Shown: positions 33,206 through 42,459, counted from the first letter of the stretch. The stretch is DNA of 44,701 nt from DAIDKA01 sp036489445 (GCA_036489445.1 DASXFV010000020.1:1-44701); one strand, 5' to 3'. The notes: generated by a model from the sequence alone, not told the origin. Made by a program: numbers and translations.

Positions 33206-34411
33206 GTGGCAGACTTTCTGCGCAGCAAGCTACCCGATGTGGGCACCACGATCTTCACGGTCATGTCGCGTCGTGCCCGCGAGCTGGGCGCACTGAATCT
33301 GGGCCAGGGCTTTCCTGATTACGACATCGATCCGCGCATCGGTGAGCTGCTGGCACAGGCGGTGCGCGACGGGCATAACCAGTATGCCCCCATGGAAGGC
33401 ACTCTGGCGCTACGGCAGGTGATCGCCAACAAGGTCAAAGCCACCTACGGTGTGCAACCGGACTGGGAATCCTCAGTCACGGTGACTCTGGGGGCAACCG
33501 AGGCCATCTACTCGTCCATCCAGGCGGTGGTGGGCGCGGGCGATGAAGTCATTGTCTTTGACCCGGCGTACGACTCCTATGACCCGGCGGTGCGCCTGGC
33601 CGGCGGGCGCTGTGTGCATATACCCCTGTTGCCGCCCACTTTTGGCTATGACTGGGAGCGCGTCGCGGCGAGCATCACGCCCCGCACCCGCATGATTATT
33701 ATCAACTCGCCCCACAATCCCAGCTGCACAGCGGCTACCGCCGCGGATCTGGAGGCACTCGCCACTGTGACCCGCGACCGCAACATGCTGGTACTGTCGG
33801 ATGAGGTCTACGAGCACGTCATGTATGACGGGCGGCGGCACCATTCGATCATGGCGCATCCGGAACTGGCCGCGCGTGCGTTCGTGGTGTTTTCTTTTGG
33901 CAAGACCCTGCACGCCACCGGTTGGCGAATCGGCTACTGCATCGCGCCTCCGGCGCTGACGGTTGAGCTGCGGCGGGTGCATCAATTCAATACCTTCAGC
34001 ATTGCTTCTCCCCTGCAGCAGGCCATCGCGCAGTATCTGATCGAGAAGCCCCAGGTATGGAGTGAGCTTTCGGCCTTCTTTCAGGCCAAACGCGACCTGC
34101 TGCGCCAGGGCCTGGCAGACTCTGCTTTTCGGCTGCCCCCGGCGCAGGGCACATTCTTTCAGTTGCTGGACTTCAGTGCCGTGGCCGAACGCCTGATGGG
34201 TGAATCCCGCGGCGATCTGCAACCGCAGGCCGACGTGCGCTTCGCCGAGCAACTGCTGGTCGCCGCCGGTGTGGCGAGCATCCCACTGTCGCCATTTTAT
34301 GTCGCTCCGCCCCCCATGCCCTTTGTACGACTGTGTGTTGCAAAGCGTGATGCTACCCTTACGCAGGCGGTCACCCGACTGCTGGAATTTGCAGGTACTG
34401 CGCAGCACTGA
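33206..34411 (+). CDS. Methionine aminotransferase-like PLP enzyme (YbdL family)
   Basis: The 401-residue class I/II aminotransferase closely follows E. coli YbdL (methionine:2-oxo acid aminotransferase) in motif order: SKLPDVGTTIFTVMS, LNLGQGFPDYD, NQYAPMEGTLALRQ, TLGATEAIYSSIQA, INSPHNPS, LSDEVYEH, the Schiff-base Lys in SFGKTLHATGWRIGY, and the C-terminal LCVAKRD. It would transaminate methionine or 2-oxo-4-methylthiobutanoate, the last step of methionine salvage. That salvage recovers the methylthio group released in spermidine synthesis, which gives a loose metabolic tie to its neighbours. GTG 33206 starts 2 bp after the kinase stop; the upstream in-frame ATG 33122 lies inside the kinase gene. 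Confidence 0.88.
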   Translation: MADFLRSKLPDVGTTIFTVMSRRARELGALNLGQGFPDYDIDPRIGELLAQAVRDGHNQYAPMEGTLALRQVIANKVKATYGVQPDWESSVTVTLGATEAIYSSIQAVVGAGDEVIVFDPAYDSYDPAVRLAGGRCVHIPLLPPTFGYDWERVAASITPRTRMIIINSPHNPSCTAATAADLEALATVTRDRNMLVLSDEVYEHVMYDGRRHHSIMAHPELAARAFVVFSFGKTLHATGWRIGYCIAPPALTVELRRVHQFNTFSIASPLQQAIAQYLIEKPQVWSELSAFFQAKRDLLRQGLADSAFRLPPAQGTFFQLLDFSAVAERLMGESRGDLQPQADVRFAEQLLVAAGVASIPLSPFYVAPPPMPFVRLCVAKRDATLTQAVTRLLEFAGTAQH

Positions 34412-34452
34412 TTTTCAGGCCGCGACCTGCTCAAGGGTGCGGAGATCAGGGA

Positions 34453-35625
34453 ATGAAGAAATCCACGAGCCTCAATCATCCACCGGAAGTGGCGTTGCCT
34501 CAGGGCAATCGCCCGCTGGTGATGCCCATCTACCAGTCGGTGAAGTTTGACTTCGAGACCCTGGATGACACGCTGGAGTTTCTACGGGGTGAGCGGCCGG
34601 GATTTTTCTATTCGCGCGCCGCGAATCCCACCACGCGGCAGCTGGAAATGCAGCTCGCCGGCATGCAGGGACGCGAGGATTGCATCGTCACCAGTTCGGG
34701 CGTCGGGGCGATTTCGCAGGCGCTGCTGGCGCTGACCCGCCAGGGCGATCACGTGCTGTGTTTCGTCGAGACCTACAATCCAACCCGCTACCTGATTCGC
34801 CGGGTGTTGGGCCGGTTTGGGGTGAACAGCACCATGCTGTCCATCGAGGACCTGTCCGGCGTGGAGCGTGTGTTGCGCACGACGCCGACGCGTCTGGTCG
34901 TATTCGAGTCGCCCACCAATCCGGTGACCAAGGTGGCGGATATCGAAGCCATCACGCGTCTCGCGCAGGCGCATGGCGCGCTGACGCTGCTGGATAACAC
35001 CTTTGCGGGACCGCACCAGCACGGCCAGTACCCCATCGACGTTTTCATCCACAGCCTGACCAAGTACGCATCCGGCGCCGGTGATGTCATGGGTGGTGCG
35101 GTCATCGCCCGCAGCGACATCATTCGCAGTCTGCGGGGTGAGTTCGGCAATCTGGGCGGCATTCTGGACCCGCACGCAGCCTTCCTGATCGCGCGAGGGC
35201 TCAAAACATACTACCTGCGATACGAGGCCCAGAGCGTCGCGGCCCAGCGGATCGCGGAAATGCTGGTGGCGCACCCCGGGGTCGAAAAGGTGCACTACCC
35301 GGGCCTGCCCGGCCATCCCCAACATGATCTGGCGCGCCGACAGATGCAGCACTTCGGCACCATAGTCACCCTGGATGTGAAAGGCGGAGGCGCGGCAGCG
35401 GGCCGGTTCGCCGATGCCCTGCAGTATTTTTCCATCACGGCCAGCCTGGGGTCCACCGAGTCGCTTGTGGTCCCCCCGCAGATGATGTCCAGCCGCGATC
35501 TGACACCCGAGCAGGCGGCGATGGCGGGGCTCGCCGAGGGCACCGTCCGGCTGTCCATCGGTTTGGAGGATGTCGAGGATCTGCTGGAGGATCTGACGCA
35601 GGCGCTGGATCGCGCCGCCGCCTGA
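34453..35625 (+). CDS. Cystathionine gamma-synthase/lyase family PLP enzyme
   Basis: The 390-residue protein belongs to the Cys/Met-metabolism PLP family. It has FYSRAANPTTRQLE (PLP phosphate contacts from the neighbouring subunit), SSGVGAISQALLAL, VVFESPTNP, LLDNTFAGP, the Schiff-base Lys in HSLTKYASGAGDVMGG and LSIGLEDVEDLLEDL near the end. It could be cystathionine gamma-synthase, gamma- or beta-lyase, or methionine gamma-lyase; the sequence alone does not decide. GGAG lies 8 nt before ATG 34453. It follows the YbdL-like gene by 41 bp and precedes aguA by 2 bp, so it is in the same transcript. Confidence 0.86.
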   Translation: MKKSTSLNHPPEVALPQGNRPLVMPIYQSVKFDFETLDDTLEFLRGERPGFFYSRAANPTTRQLEMQLAGMQGREDCIVTSSGVGAISQALLALTRQGDHVLCFVETYNPTRYLIRRVLGRFGVNSTMLSIEDLSGVERVLRTTPTRLVVFESPTNPVTKVADIEAITRLAQAHGALTLLDNTFAGPHQHGQYPIDVFIHSLTKYASGAGDVMGGAVIARSDIIRSLRGEFGNLGGILDPHAAFLIARGLKTYYLRYEAQSVAAQRIAEMLVAHPGVEKVHYPGLPGHPQHDLARRQMQHFGTIVTLDVKGGGAAAGRFADALQYFSITASLGSTESLVVPPQMMSSRDLTPEQAAMAGLAEGTVRLSIGLEDVEDLLEDLTQALDRAAA

Positions 35626-35627
35626 AC

Positions 35628-36731
35628 ATGGCTGCGACGTTGAAAGGTACGCCGGCGCGTGACGGCTTCCGGATGCCCGCGGAAAGTGACCCCCATGCGG
35701 GCTGCTGGATGCTGTGGCCGGAGCGTCCCGACAACTGGCGGCGCAAGGCGCTGCCCGCACAGCAGGCTTTCACCGCGGTGGCAACGGCCATCTCGCGCTT
35801 TGAGCCCGTCACGATCGGGGCATCCGCGGCGTATTTCGACGGCGCGCGTGCGCAGTTGCCTGCCCGGATCCGGGTGGTGGAGCTGTCGCATGACGATGCC
35901 TGGATGCGTGATGTGGGACCCACCGGTGTCGTCAATGGTGCCGGGGAGCTGCGCGGTATCGATTGGCCGTTCAATGCGTGGGGCGGATTTGACGGTGGCC
36001 TGTATGCAGCCTGGGATCTGGATGACCAGGTGGCGCGCAAGGTGCTGGAGATCGAGTCTGCGGCGCGCTATCGGGCGCCCATGATCAACGAAGGCGGTGC
36101 GATCCATGTGGATGGTCGCGGCACTGCGCTGGTCACCGAACAGTGCCTGTTGAATCGCAATCGCAATCCGGATCTGACCCGGTCGCAGATTGAACGCCAT
36201 CTCAGGGATTACCTGGGCGTGAGCTGCATCGTGTGGCTGGGATCCGGTGTCTTCAATGACGAGACGGACGGCCACATCGACAATCTGGCCTGCTTTGTCC
36301 GGCCGGGTGAGGTATGCCTGACCTGGTGCGATGACCCGCGCGATCCGCAATATGCCATCTCCAGGGATGCATTGGAGCGCCTCACCGCCGCGCGTGATGC
36401 GCGGGGGCGGCGCCTGACGGTACATAAACTGCCTTCACCGGGGCCCCTGCACATGACGGCGCTGGAGGCCTCCGGCATCCAGCGCAAGCGCGCCTCCCAC
36501 GCGCGGGTCGCCGGATGGCGATTGGCGGGCAGCTATGTGAACTTCTACCTGGCCAATGGCGGTCTGGTCATGCCCTTGCTGGATCCCAGCACGGATGGCG
36601 CGGCGGCGCGCGTGCTCAAGCGCGTGTTTCCGCAACGCAAGGTGGTGGGCGTGCAGGCCCGTGAGATTCTGCTGGGTGGCGGCAATATCCATTGCATCAC
36701 CCAACAGGTGCCCCGCAGAATGATGACTTAG
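35628..36731 (+). CDS. aguA: Agmatine deiminase
   Basis: AguA converts agmatine to N-carbamoylputrescine and ammonia, on the arginine-to-putrescine route. The 367-residue protein has the guanidine-deiminase fold signatures: GFRMPAESDPHAGCWMLWP, the substrate Asp-rich DDAWMRDVGPT, NEGGAIHVDG, and NDETDGHIDNLACF with the catalytic His/Asp. The nucleophile is Cys356 in GGGNIHCITQQ. It ends the long polyamine run; its stop overlaps the stop of the convergent TPR gene. The partner AguB (N-carbamoylputrescine amidohydrolase) is not in the window and must lie elsewhere if this route is complete. Confidence 0.95.
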   Translation: MAATLKGTPARDGFRMPAESDPHAGCWMLWPERPDNWRRKALPAQQAFTAVATAISRFEPVTIGASAAYFDGARAQLPARIRVVELSHDDAWMRDVGPTGVVNGAGELRGIDWPFNAWGGFDGGLYAAWDLDDQVARKVLEIESAARYRAPMINEGGAIHVDGRGTALVTEQCLLNRNRNPDLTRSQIERHLRDYLGVSCIVWLGSGVFNDETDGHIDNLACFVRPGEVCLTWCDDPRDPQYAISRDALERLTAARDARGRRLTVHKLPSPGPLHMTALEASGIQRKRASHARVAGWRLAGSYVNFYLANGGLVMPLLDPSTDGAAARVLKRVFPQRKVVGVQAREILLGGGNIHCITQQVPRRMMT

Positions 36732-37474
36732 CGACCCAGCGCCAGCCGCTGGGCGCTGTCCAGCCAATCGCGTTGCGCCCTGCGGTAGTGGGCCGGTGCG
36801 ATCCGTGCCTGCTCCAGGAGTTCCCGTGCCACCGTGCGTGAATCCTCGGTGCGGCCCTGCGCCTTGAGCAGTTGCGCATAACGCACTGCGGCTTCGGCCC
36901 CGGGATAGGAGCTCGACAGGACGCGGTATTCCTCCAGGGCTTTTTCCGCGTTGCCTTCGGCTTCCAGCGCGCGGGCATACAGCAGATGGCCCTCTGGCGA
37001 GCGGAACTGTGGATTCAACCGGATGGCCTCATCGAGCGTTGCTCGGGCCGCGGCTACCTCACCGCTGCCAAACTGCGCCCGCGCCAGCCCCAGCATCAGA
37101 TCCGGATCGTGTTCGTAGAGGCCGGTGAGGACCTTGCGGTAGATCGCACCCGCCTCCTGAAAGCGGTTATGGCGCAGCAGCTCCTGCGCATAGCGCTGGT
37201 TGCTGATGACGTTGTGGGTCACTTCGGCCTCGACCCGCAGCCGCCGCAGCTGCGCCTCGGGGTCCAGGGCCCGCCAGACATTGCGTCGTGTCGCCTGCGC
37301 CGTTCGGCTGCCGAACATTTCCGGAAGGAGTTCGACGACCACGTAAATCAGGCTCCCGATCCCTGGCAACAAGGCGATTACCCAGATCCAGATCATGTTC
37401 CGGCCGGTCTTGATCACATGAACGATCAGTAGCACCTGGATGAGGATGGGCAGGGCGTAGACCAGGTAGGACAT
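36728..37474 (-). CDS. Membrane-anchored TPR protein with PLDc_N-type helices
   Basis: The 248-residue product begins with two membrane helices (YALPILIQVLLIVHVIK, then MIWIWVIALLPGIGSLIYVV) joined by a short loop. This hairpin resembles the N-terminal segment of cardiolipin-synthase-type phospholipase D proteins (PLDc_N), but no catalytic domain follows. Residues about 95-235 are a run of tetratricopeptide repeats (YAQELLRHNRFQEAGAIYRK, LGLARAQFGSGEVAAARATL, LLYARALEAEGNAEKALEEY). It is likely an inner-membrane scaffold with TPRs in the cytoplasm; the partner is unknown. ATG 37474 is preferred over the in-frame start at 37504. Its stop overlaps that of aguA. Confidence 0.8.
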   Translation of the reverse strand: MSYLVYALPILIQVLLIVHVIKTGRNMIWIWVIALLPGIGSLIYVVVELLPEMFGSRTAQATRRNVWRALDPEAQLRRLRVEAEVTHNVISNQRYAQELLRHNRFQEAGAIYRKVLTGLYEHDPDLMLGLARAQFGSGEVAAARATLDEAIRLNPQFRSPEGHLLYARALEAEGNAEKALEEYRVLSSSYPGAEAAVRYAQLLKAQGRTEDSRTVARELLEQARIAPAHYRRAQRDWLDSAQRLALGR

Positions 37475-37596
37475 GCGTCTCTTTATGAAACAGGGGGGTG
37501 CCAAGCTTACTGGCCGCTGCCGATGATCTCCACCAGTGCGCTGTAAGCCCGTGATTGTCCAGTCGTTCTTGTCGCCGGTGCTGGTATTCTTGGGTG

Positions 37597-39933
37597 GTGA
37601 ATCGCAATTCCCGAATCACCGGCTGGAAACTCCTGCGCCGCAGCGCGTGCGCGACAGGTTGGTTGGCACTGGCGGCATTTGCAGCCGCGGTCGCGGCCGC
37701 TGATCCAGCCGCGAACGCTGCCGGGCCTGCCGCGGCCGCGCAATCGCTGCCATCCCCAGCCCCGGCCGCACCGCTGATCATTCCATCGACGCCGGGCCGC
37801 CGTCCGCGAATCGGACTGGTGTTGTCCGGCGGCGGCGCCCGTGGCGCTGCGCACATCGGTGTGCTGCAGGTTCTCGAGCAGCTGCATGTGCCGGTGGATG
37901 CCATTGCCGGCACCAGCATGGGTGCGGTGGTGGGGGGGCTGTACGCCAGCGGACTCTCGGCCCGGGAGATTGCCTCAGTGGCCAATTCATTGAACTGGCA
38001 GGACGCGTTCTATGACCGGCCGCCACGCTCTGAGCTCACATTTCGCCGCAAGGAGGAGGAGGAGAGCTTCCTGGTGGACTTTCCAGTCGGGGTGCGTGAC
38101 TGGTCCTTTCAGCTGCCCAAGGGACTGATCAAGGGACAGAGCCTGGAGATGCTGCTGCGGCGGCTGACGTTACCGGTTGCGACGACGAAGTCTTTCGACG
38201 ACCTGCCCACGCGTTTCCGTGCCGTGGCGACGGATCTGGCGACCGGCCAACCGGTAGTGATGGACGGGGGCGATCTGGCCTCGGCCATGCGCGCCAGTTT
38301 GTCTGCACCGGGACTGTTTGTACCGGTGGAGCGCGACGGGCGGGAGCTGGTGGACGGCGGCATCGCCGACAATCTGCCGATCGATGTGGCGCGCGCCATG
38401 AACGTGGATGTGCTGATTGTCGTGGACGTTGGCGCGCAGCTGTATACGCGGGACCGTCTGGGCAGCGCCACGACCATTTCCAATCAGATGCTGTCGATCC
38501 TGATCCGGCGCGAGGCCACGCGACAACTTTCGACATTGACGCGATCGGACATTCTGATCAGTCCGAGCATGGGGAATTTGTCCTCGTTCGATTTCGGTAT
38601 CGTTCCTAGGGCAATGGCGGCAGGCTCAAGAGCCGCTCAGGACATGACTTCGCAGCTGCGTGCGCTGGCGCTGAGCCCTGGGGAGTACGCACGCTACGTC
38701 GCCGACCGCGACGCAGCCCGACGCGGCCTGCCGCGCATCGACTATGTGAAGGTGGCTCCGTCCTCCGCGCCCTATGTCGATGCACTCCAGCAACTGTTCG
38801 CGCCATTCGTCGGCCAGCAGTTGGATCCCCAGACACTGGAACAGACGATCAACGATTATTATGGACGCGGCCAACTCGAGACCCTGGACTACCAGGTGCT
38901 CAACGATGCAGATCAGCATGGCCTCCTGATCTCTGCACAGCAAAACTCCTGGGGCTCGGACTACGTACGCTTTGGCCTCGGGTTGCAGGATGACTTCCAG
39001 GGCAATGCCACGTACAACGCGGGTGCGCGGCTGGTGATGGGGGACATCACCAGGACCGGCGGGGAGTGGATCTGGGATCTGCAGATGGGCACTTCGCCGC
39101 ACGTCTACACGGAGCTGTATCTGCCGTTTGAACAGACCTCAGCATACTTTGTCGATCCGCATACTGAGTTTGATGATGTGAACGTGCCGCAGGTGGATTC
39201 CGGCCAGAATCGTCTGGCCGAGTTCCGGGTCCACACTTTCCACTCCGGCGTGGATTTTGGCCGCGAGCTGGAAAATTTTGGAGAACTGCGCTTCGGTGTC
39301 TACCATGAGCAGGGTGGGACATCAGTGCTGATCGGACAACCGGCAGCCAATATCCCATTCAATGCGAACGGCTACTTCGCAAAGTTTTCGGTGGATCAAC
39401 TGGATGATGTGCGCTTCCCGCATGACGGTGAACTGGCTAGCGTGGAGTGGAACAGCGAGCGGTATGAGGTCGGCGGCGACAAGCCATTTGATCGGCTGTC
39501 GTTGAACTATCTGGTCGCCGGGACCTTCGGGCGTGAGACCGCCATGTTCTGGGCCTCCGGGGGCGCCACGTTCAACCAGACCAATCCGCTGGATGTGCGA
39601 ACTCAGTACCCGCTTGGGGGCCTGTTCAATCTTTCGGGTATTGCGGCTGATTCTCTGGCGGGCCCGCAGTACGCGATCGCCCGGGTGCTGCTGTATCGGA
39701 AGATCGGCCGCGGTGGTGACGGGCCGTTTGATTTTCCAACCTACGTGGGCGTGTCCTTCGAGGCTGGCAATGTCTACCAGACGCTTGGGGACATCAACTG
39801 GGTAAACAGCCGCAAGGATGCCAGCATTTTCCTGGGAATCGATACCCTCCTGGGACCCGTTTACCTGGCGACCGGTTACGAGGAGCACGGCCGGGAAGCG
39901 TTCTACCTGTTCCTGGGCCGCACCTTCCAGTAA
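37597..39933 (+). CDS. PlpD-like patatin phospholipase with outer-membrane barrel (type Vd)
   Basis: The 778-residue protein has a signal peptide and Ala/Pro-rich linker (to about 65), then a patatin lipase domain: oxyanion loop SGGGARG, nucleophile elbow GTSMG (Ser107) and catalytic Asp in VDGGIADNLP (Asp253). After about 380 a short POTRA-like segment (about 385-450, RIDYVKVAPSSAPY) leads to a BamA/Omp85-type surface-antigen barrel ending in FYLFLGRTFQ, with a C-terminal Phe/aromatic signature. This order, patatin-POTRA-barrel, is that of Pseudomonas PlpD, a type Vd autotransporter that exports its own lipase domain. GTG 37597 is preferred; GTG 37594 is also possible. Confidence 0.87.
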   Translation: MNRNSRITGWKLLRRSACATGWLALAAFAAAVAAADPAANAAGPAAAAQSLPSPAPAAPLIIPSTPGRRPRIGLVLSGGGARGAAHIGVLQVLEQLHVPVDAIAGTSMGAVVGGLYASGLSAREIASVANSLNWQDAFYDRPPRSELTFRRKEEEESFLVDFPVGVRDWSFQLPKGLIKGQSLEMLLRRLTLPVATTKSFDDLPTRFRAVATDLATGQPVVMDGGDLASAMRASLSAPGLFVPVERDGRELVDGGIADNLPIDVARAMNVDVLIVVDVGAQLYTRDRLGSATTISNQMLSILIRREATRQLSTLTRSDILISPSMGNLSSFDFGIVPRAMAAGSRAAQDMTSQLRALALSPGEYARYVADRDAARRGLPRIDYVKVAPSSAPYVDALQQLFAPFVGQQLDPQTLEQTINDYYGRGQLETLDYQVLNDADQHGLLISAQQNSWGSDYVRFGLGLQDDFQGNATYNAGARLVMGDITRTGGEWIWDLQMGTSPHVYTELYLPFEQTSAYFVDPHTEFDDVNVPQVDSGQNRLAEFRVHTFHSGVDFGRELENFGELRFGVYHEQGGTSVLIGQPAANIPFNANGYFAKFSVDQLDDVRFPHDGELASVEWNSERYEVGGDKPFDRLSLNYLVAGTFGRETAMFWASGGATFNQTNPLDVRTQYPLGGLFNLSGIAADSLAGPQYAIARVLLYRKIGRGGDGPFDFPTYVGVSFEAGNVYQTLGDINWVNSRKDASIFLGIDTLLGPVYLATGYEEHGREAFYLFLGRTFQ

Positions 39934-39945
39934 CAGCTCAGCGGC

Positions 39946-40212
39946 TCACAGCCCGCGGCTTTCAGAGAGATTTTCGATTTTCTCGAAACGCAGCGACGGT
40001 GCATCAGAAGCGCGCGAGTACTCATGCCGGCGGCTCATCTCCACCATATCGGCGTCCCGCTCCTGCGGGGTGGCGTACCAATGGATGCGGTGCCATTCGG
40101 GCCCCAGCAGTTTGCGTAGCGGATCCCCTGACGGCAGGCTGACGCGCAGCCCGTAGGGCCGCAATGACTCCACCACAGGGGAGCGCAGATTGTGTGACTG
40201 ACTGATTCCCAT
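39946..40212 (-). CDS. Small conserved protein of unknown function, 88 aa
   Basis: The 88-residue product has features of a real gene: a compact, charged sequence with SLRPYGLRVSLPSGDPLRKLLGP and EWHRIHWYATPQERDADM, and it neatly fills the gap between two genes. I recall similar short proteins in Xanthomonadaceae-like genomes but no function. No signal peptide or membrane helix. There is no ribosome binding site before ATG 40212. Instead TAGAAT lies only 6 nt upstream, as in leaderless genes. The gene converges on the PlpD-like gene (12 bp gap) and diverges from the M3 peptidase gene. Confidence 0.65.
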   Translation of the reverse strand: MGISQSHNLRSPVVESLRPYGLRVSLPSGDPLRKLLGPEWHRIHWYATPQERDADMVEMSRRHEYSRASDAPSLRFEKIENLSESRGL

Positions 40213-40218
40213 GAGGCG

Positions 40219-40224
40219 ATTCTA
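40219..40224 (-). promoter_or_regulatory. -10-like TAGAAT immediately upstream of the small gene
   Basis: Read on the minus strand, TAGAAT ends 6 nt before ATG 40212. If it is a -10 element, transcription would start at or next to the A of the ATG, giving a leaderless mRNA. No good -35 is seen. Confidence 0.35.
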
Positions 40225-40329
40225 CCGTGTCGGGGGCTGCTGCGGCAGGGGTGCGTCGGGCAGAAAGGTGGTCTATTCTACCCCTCCTCATTGGGTTCGG
40301 GCTCCTCCCGGCAAAAGGGTAAAACCGCC

Positions 40330-42459
40330 TTGTTGCGTATTTCCGCTTTGATCATCGGGAGCATGGTCGCGCTGTGTTCTGCAACGGCGCACGCCGCTGC
40401 ACCGAGTTTTGGTCCGGACAATCCCTTTTATGCGCCCAGTAGGTTGTCGTTCCAAGCCCCGCCATTCGACAGGATCCGGGACAGGGACTATCAGCCGGCG
40501 ATCGAAGCCGGAATAGCGCAGCAGATCAAGGAGATCGCGGCCATTGCCGACAACCCTGCCGCGCCGACGTTTGAAAATACCGTCGTGGCGCTGGAGAAAG
40601 ACGGCCAGTTGCTCAACCGCGTGCTGCCGGTTTTCGTTGGCATTACGGGTGCGAACACGGATCCCGCGCTCCAGAAGGTGCAGGGCATCGAGGCCCCCAA
40701 ACTGGCGGCGCTAAGTGACGCCACCTATCTGAATTCCAAACTGTTTGCGCGGGTCTCGGCCATTTATAAAGAACGCACCTCTTTGAAACTCGATCCGGAA
40801 TCGCTGCGGCTGGTGGAATACGATTACCGGGAGTTTGTGCATGCCGGGGCCGCGCTTTCTGCTGCCGCCAAGACGCAATTGAAGGCGCTCAACGGGGAAG
40901 AGGCCACGCTCGGGAACGACTTCATCAAAAAGCTGCTGGCTGCGACCAAGGCTGGGGCTTATGCAACGACGGACGAGGCTGCGCTGAAGGGCCTGAACAG
41001 CGCCCAGATGGCCGCCGCAGCCCAAGCCGCGCGAGGACGCAAGCAGCAGGGATGGGTGCTGCCCTTGCAGAACACCACCCAGCAGCCGGACTTGACGGTG
41101 CTCGAGAATCGCGCGACCCGCAAGGCTCTGTTTGACGACTCATGGAACCGCGCGGAACGCGGCGATGCGAATGACACGCGCAGCACCATTGCGCGTCTGG
41201 CGCAACTGCGGGCGAAGAAGGCGCAACTGCTGGGCTATCCGAACTTCGCGGCGTGGCGGTTGGAAGACCAGATGGCAAAGACTGCGGACGCCGCGTTGAA
41301 CTTCATTAACGCGTTGGTTCCTGCCGCGATCGCCAAGGCGGCGGGCGAGGCGAAGGAGATTCAGGCAATGATCGACGCGCAGCATGGGAACTTCATGCTG
41401 GAGCCGTGGGACTGGAACTTCTACGCCGAGCAAGTGCGCAAGGCGAAGTATGATCTGGACGAATCACAGGTAAAGCCGTATTTCGAGTTGAATAGCGTTC
41501 TGCAGAACGGTGTGTTTTATGCCGCGAACCGGCTTTACGGGATCACGTTCAAGGAGCGGCACGACATACCGGTTTACAATCCGGACGTGCGTGTGTTCGA
41601 GGTCTTCGACGCGGACGGAAAGTCGCTGGCGCTGTTTTACTGCGACTACTTCAAGCGCGATAACAAGGACGGCGGCGCTTGGATGGATACCTTTGTAGAT
41701 CAGTCCAAGCTGCTGCACCTGATGCCCGTGGTCTATAACGTGGCCAACTTCACCAAGCCTGCTCCGGGCCAGCCCGCGCTGATCAGTTTTGATGACGTCA
41801 CCACCATGTTCCACGAGTTCGGCCACGCGCTGCATGGGATGTTCGCCGATACCCAATATCCCAGTCTGTCGGGAACGGCGGTGCCGCGTGATTTCGTCGA
41901 ATTTCCGTCGCAGTTCAACGAACACTGGGCCAGCTATCCGGCGGTCTTCGATCATTACGCAAAAAATTACCGGACGGGCGCGCCCATGCCGGCGGAATTG
42001 GCAGCAAAAATCAGGAAGGCAGACAAGTTCAACGGCGGCTATATGCTGACGGAACTGCTTGCCGCCGCGGAACTCGATATGCAGTGGCATACGCTCCCCG
42101 CGAGCGCACCGTTACAGAATCCAGATATGTTCGAAACTGAAGCGCTGACGAAGACGCATCTGGACATCAGCAATGTGCCGCCACGCTATCGATCCAGCTA
42201 CTTCATGCACATCTGGGGCAACGGCTATGCCGCCGGCTACTACGCCTACCTGTGGAGTGAGATGCTGGACGACAATGCCTTCCAATGGTTCGAGGATCAC
42301 GGTGGGTTGACGCGGGCCAATGGCGAGCGCTTCCGGAGCATGGTGCTGTCGCGCGGCAACACGCAGGACCTGGAGACCCTGTACACAAAATGGCTGGGGA
42401 AAAAGCCCGACATTCAGCCGATGCTGAAGTTTAGGGATCTGGATCTGCCGTCCAGGTAG
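40330..42459 (+). CDS. dcp: M3-family peptidyl-dipeptidase (Dcp-like)
   Basis: This zinc metallopeptidase removes dipeptides from C-termini of peptides. The protein has a signal peptide (LRISALIIGSMVALCSATAHA), so it is probably periplasmic. The M3 core is complete: zinc motif HEFGH with H495 and H499, the third ligand Glu in the helix with FVEFPSQFNEHW, and the C-terminal RYRSSYFMHIWGNGYAAGYY substrate-binding block. The open frame reaches TTG 40291, but TTG 40330 has AAAAGGG about 10 nt upstream and starts a more typical signal peptide; the start is uncertain. Length (709 aa) is usual for Dcp. Codon use is slightly less GC-biased than in its neighbours. Confidence 0.92.
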   Translation: MLRISALIIGSMVALCSATAHAAAPSFGPDNPFYAPSRLSFQAPPFDRIRDRDYQPAIEAGIAQQIKEIAAIADNPAAPTFENTVVALEKDGQLLNRVLPVFVGITGANTDPALQKVQGIEAPKLAALSDATYLNSKLFARVSAIYKERTSLKLDPESLRLVEYDYREFVHAGAALSAAAKTQLKALNGEEATLGNDFIKKLLAATKAGAYATTDEAALKGLNSAQMAAAAQAARGRKQQGWVLPLQNTTQQPDLTVLENRATRKALFDDSWNRAERGDANDTRSTIARLAQLRAKKAQLLGYPNFAAWRLEDQMAKTADAALNFINALVPAAIAKAAGEAKEIQAMIDAQHGNFMLEPWDWNFYAEQVRKAKYDLDESQVKPYFELNSVLQNGVFYAANRLYGITFKERHDIPVYNPDVRVFEVFDADGKSLALFYCDYFKRDNKDGGAWMDTFVDQSKLLHLMPVVYNVANFTKPAPGQPALISFDDVTTMFHEFGHALHGMFADTQYPSLSGTAVPRDFVEFPSQFNEHWASYPAVFDHYAKNYRTGAPMPAELAAKIRKADKFNGGYMLTELLAAAELDMQWHTLPASAPLQNPDMFETEALTKTHLDISNVPPRYRSSYFMHIWGNGYAAGYYAYLWSEMLDDNAFQWFEDHGGLTRANGERFRSMVLSRGNTQDLETLYTKWLGKKPDIQPMLKFRDLDLPSR

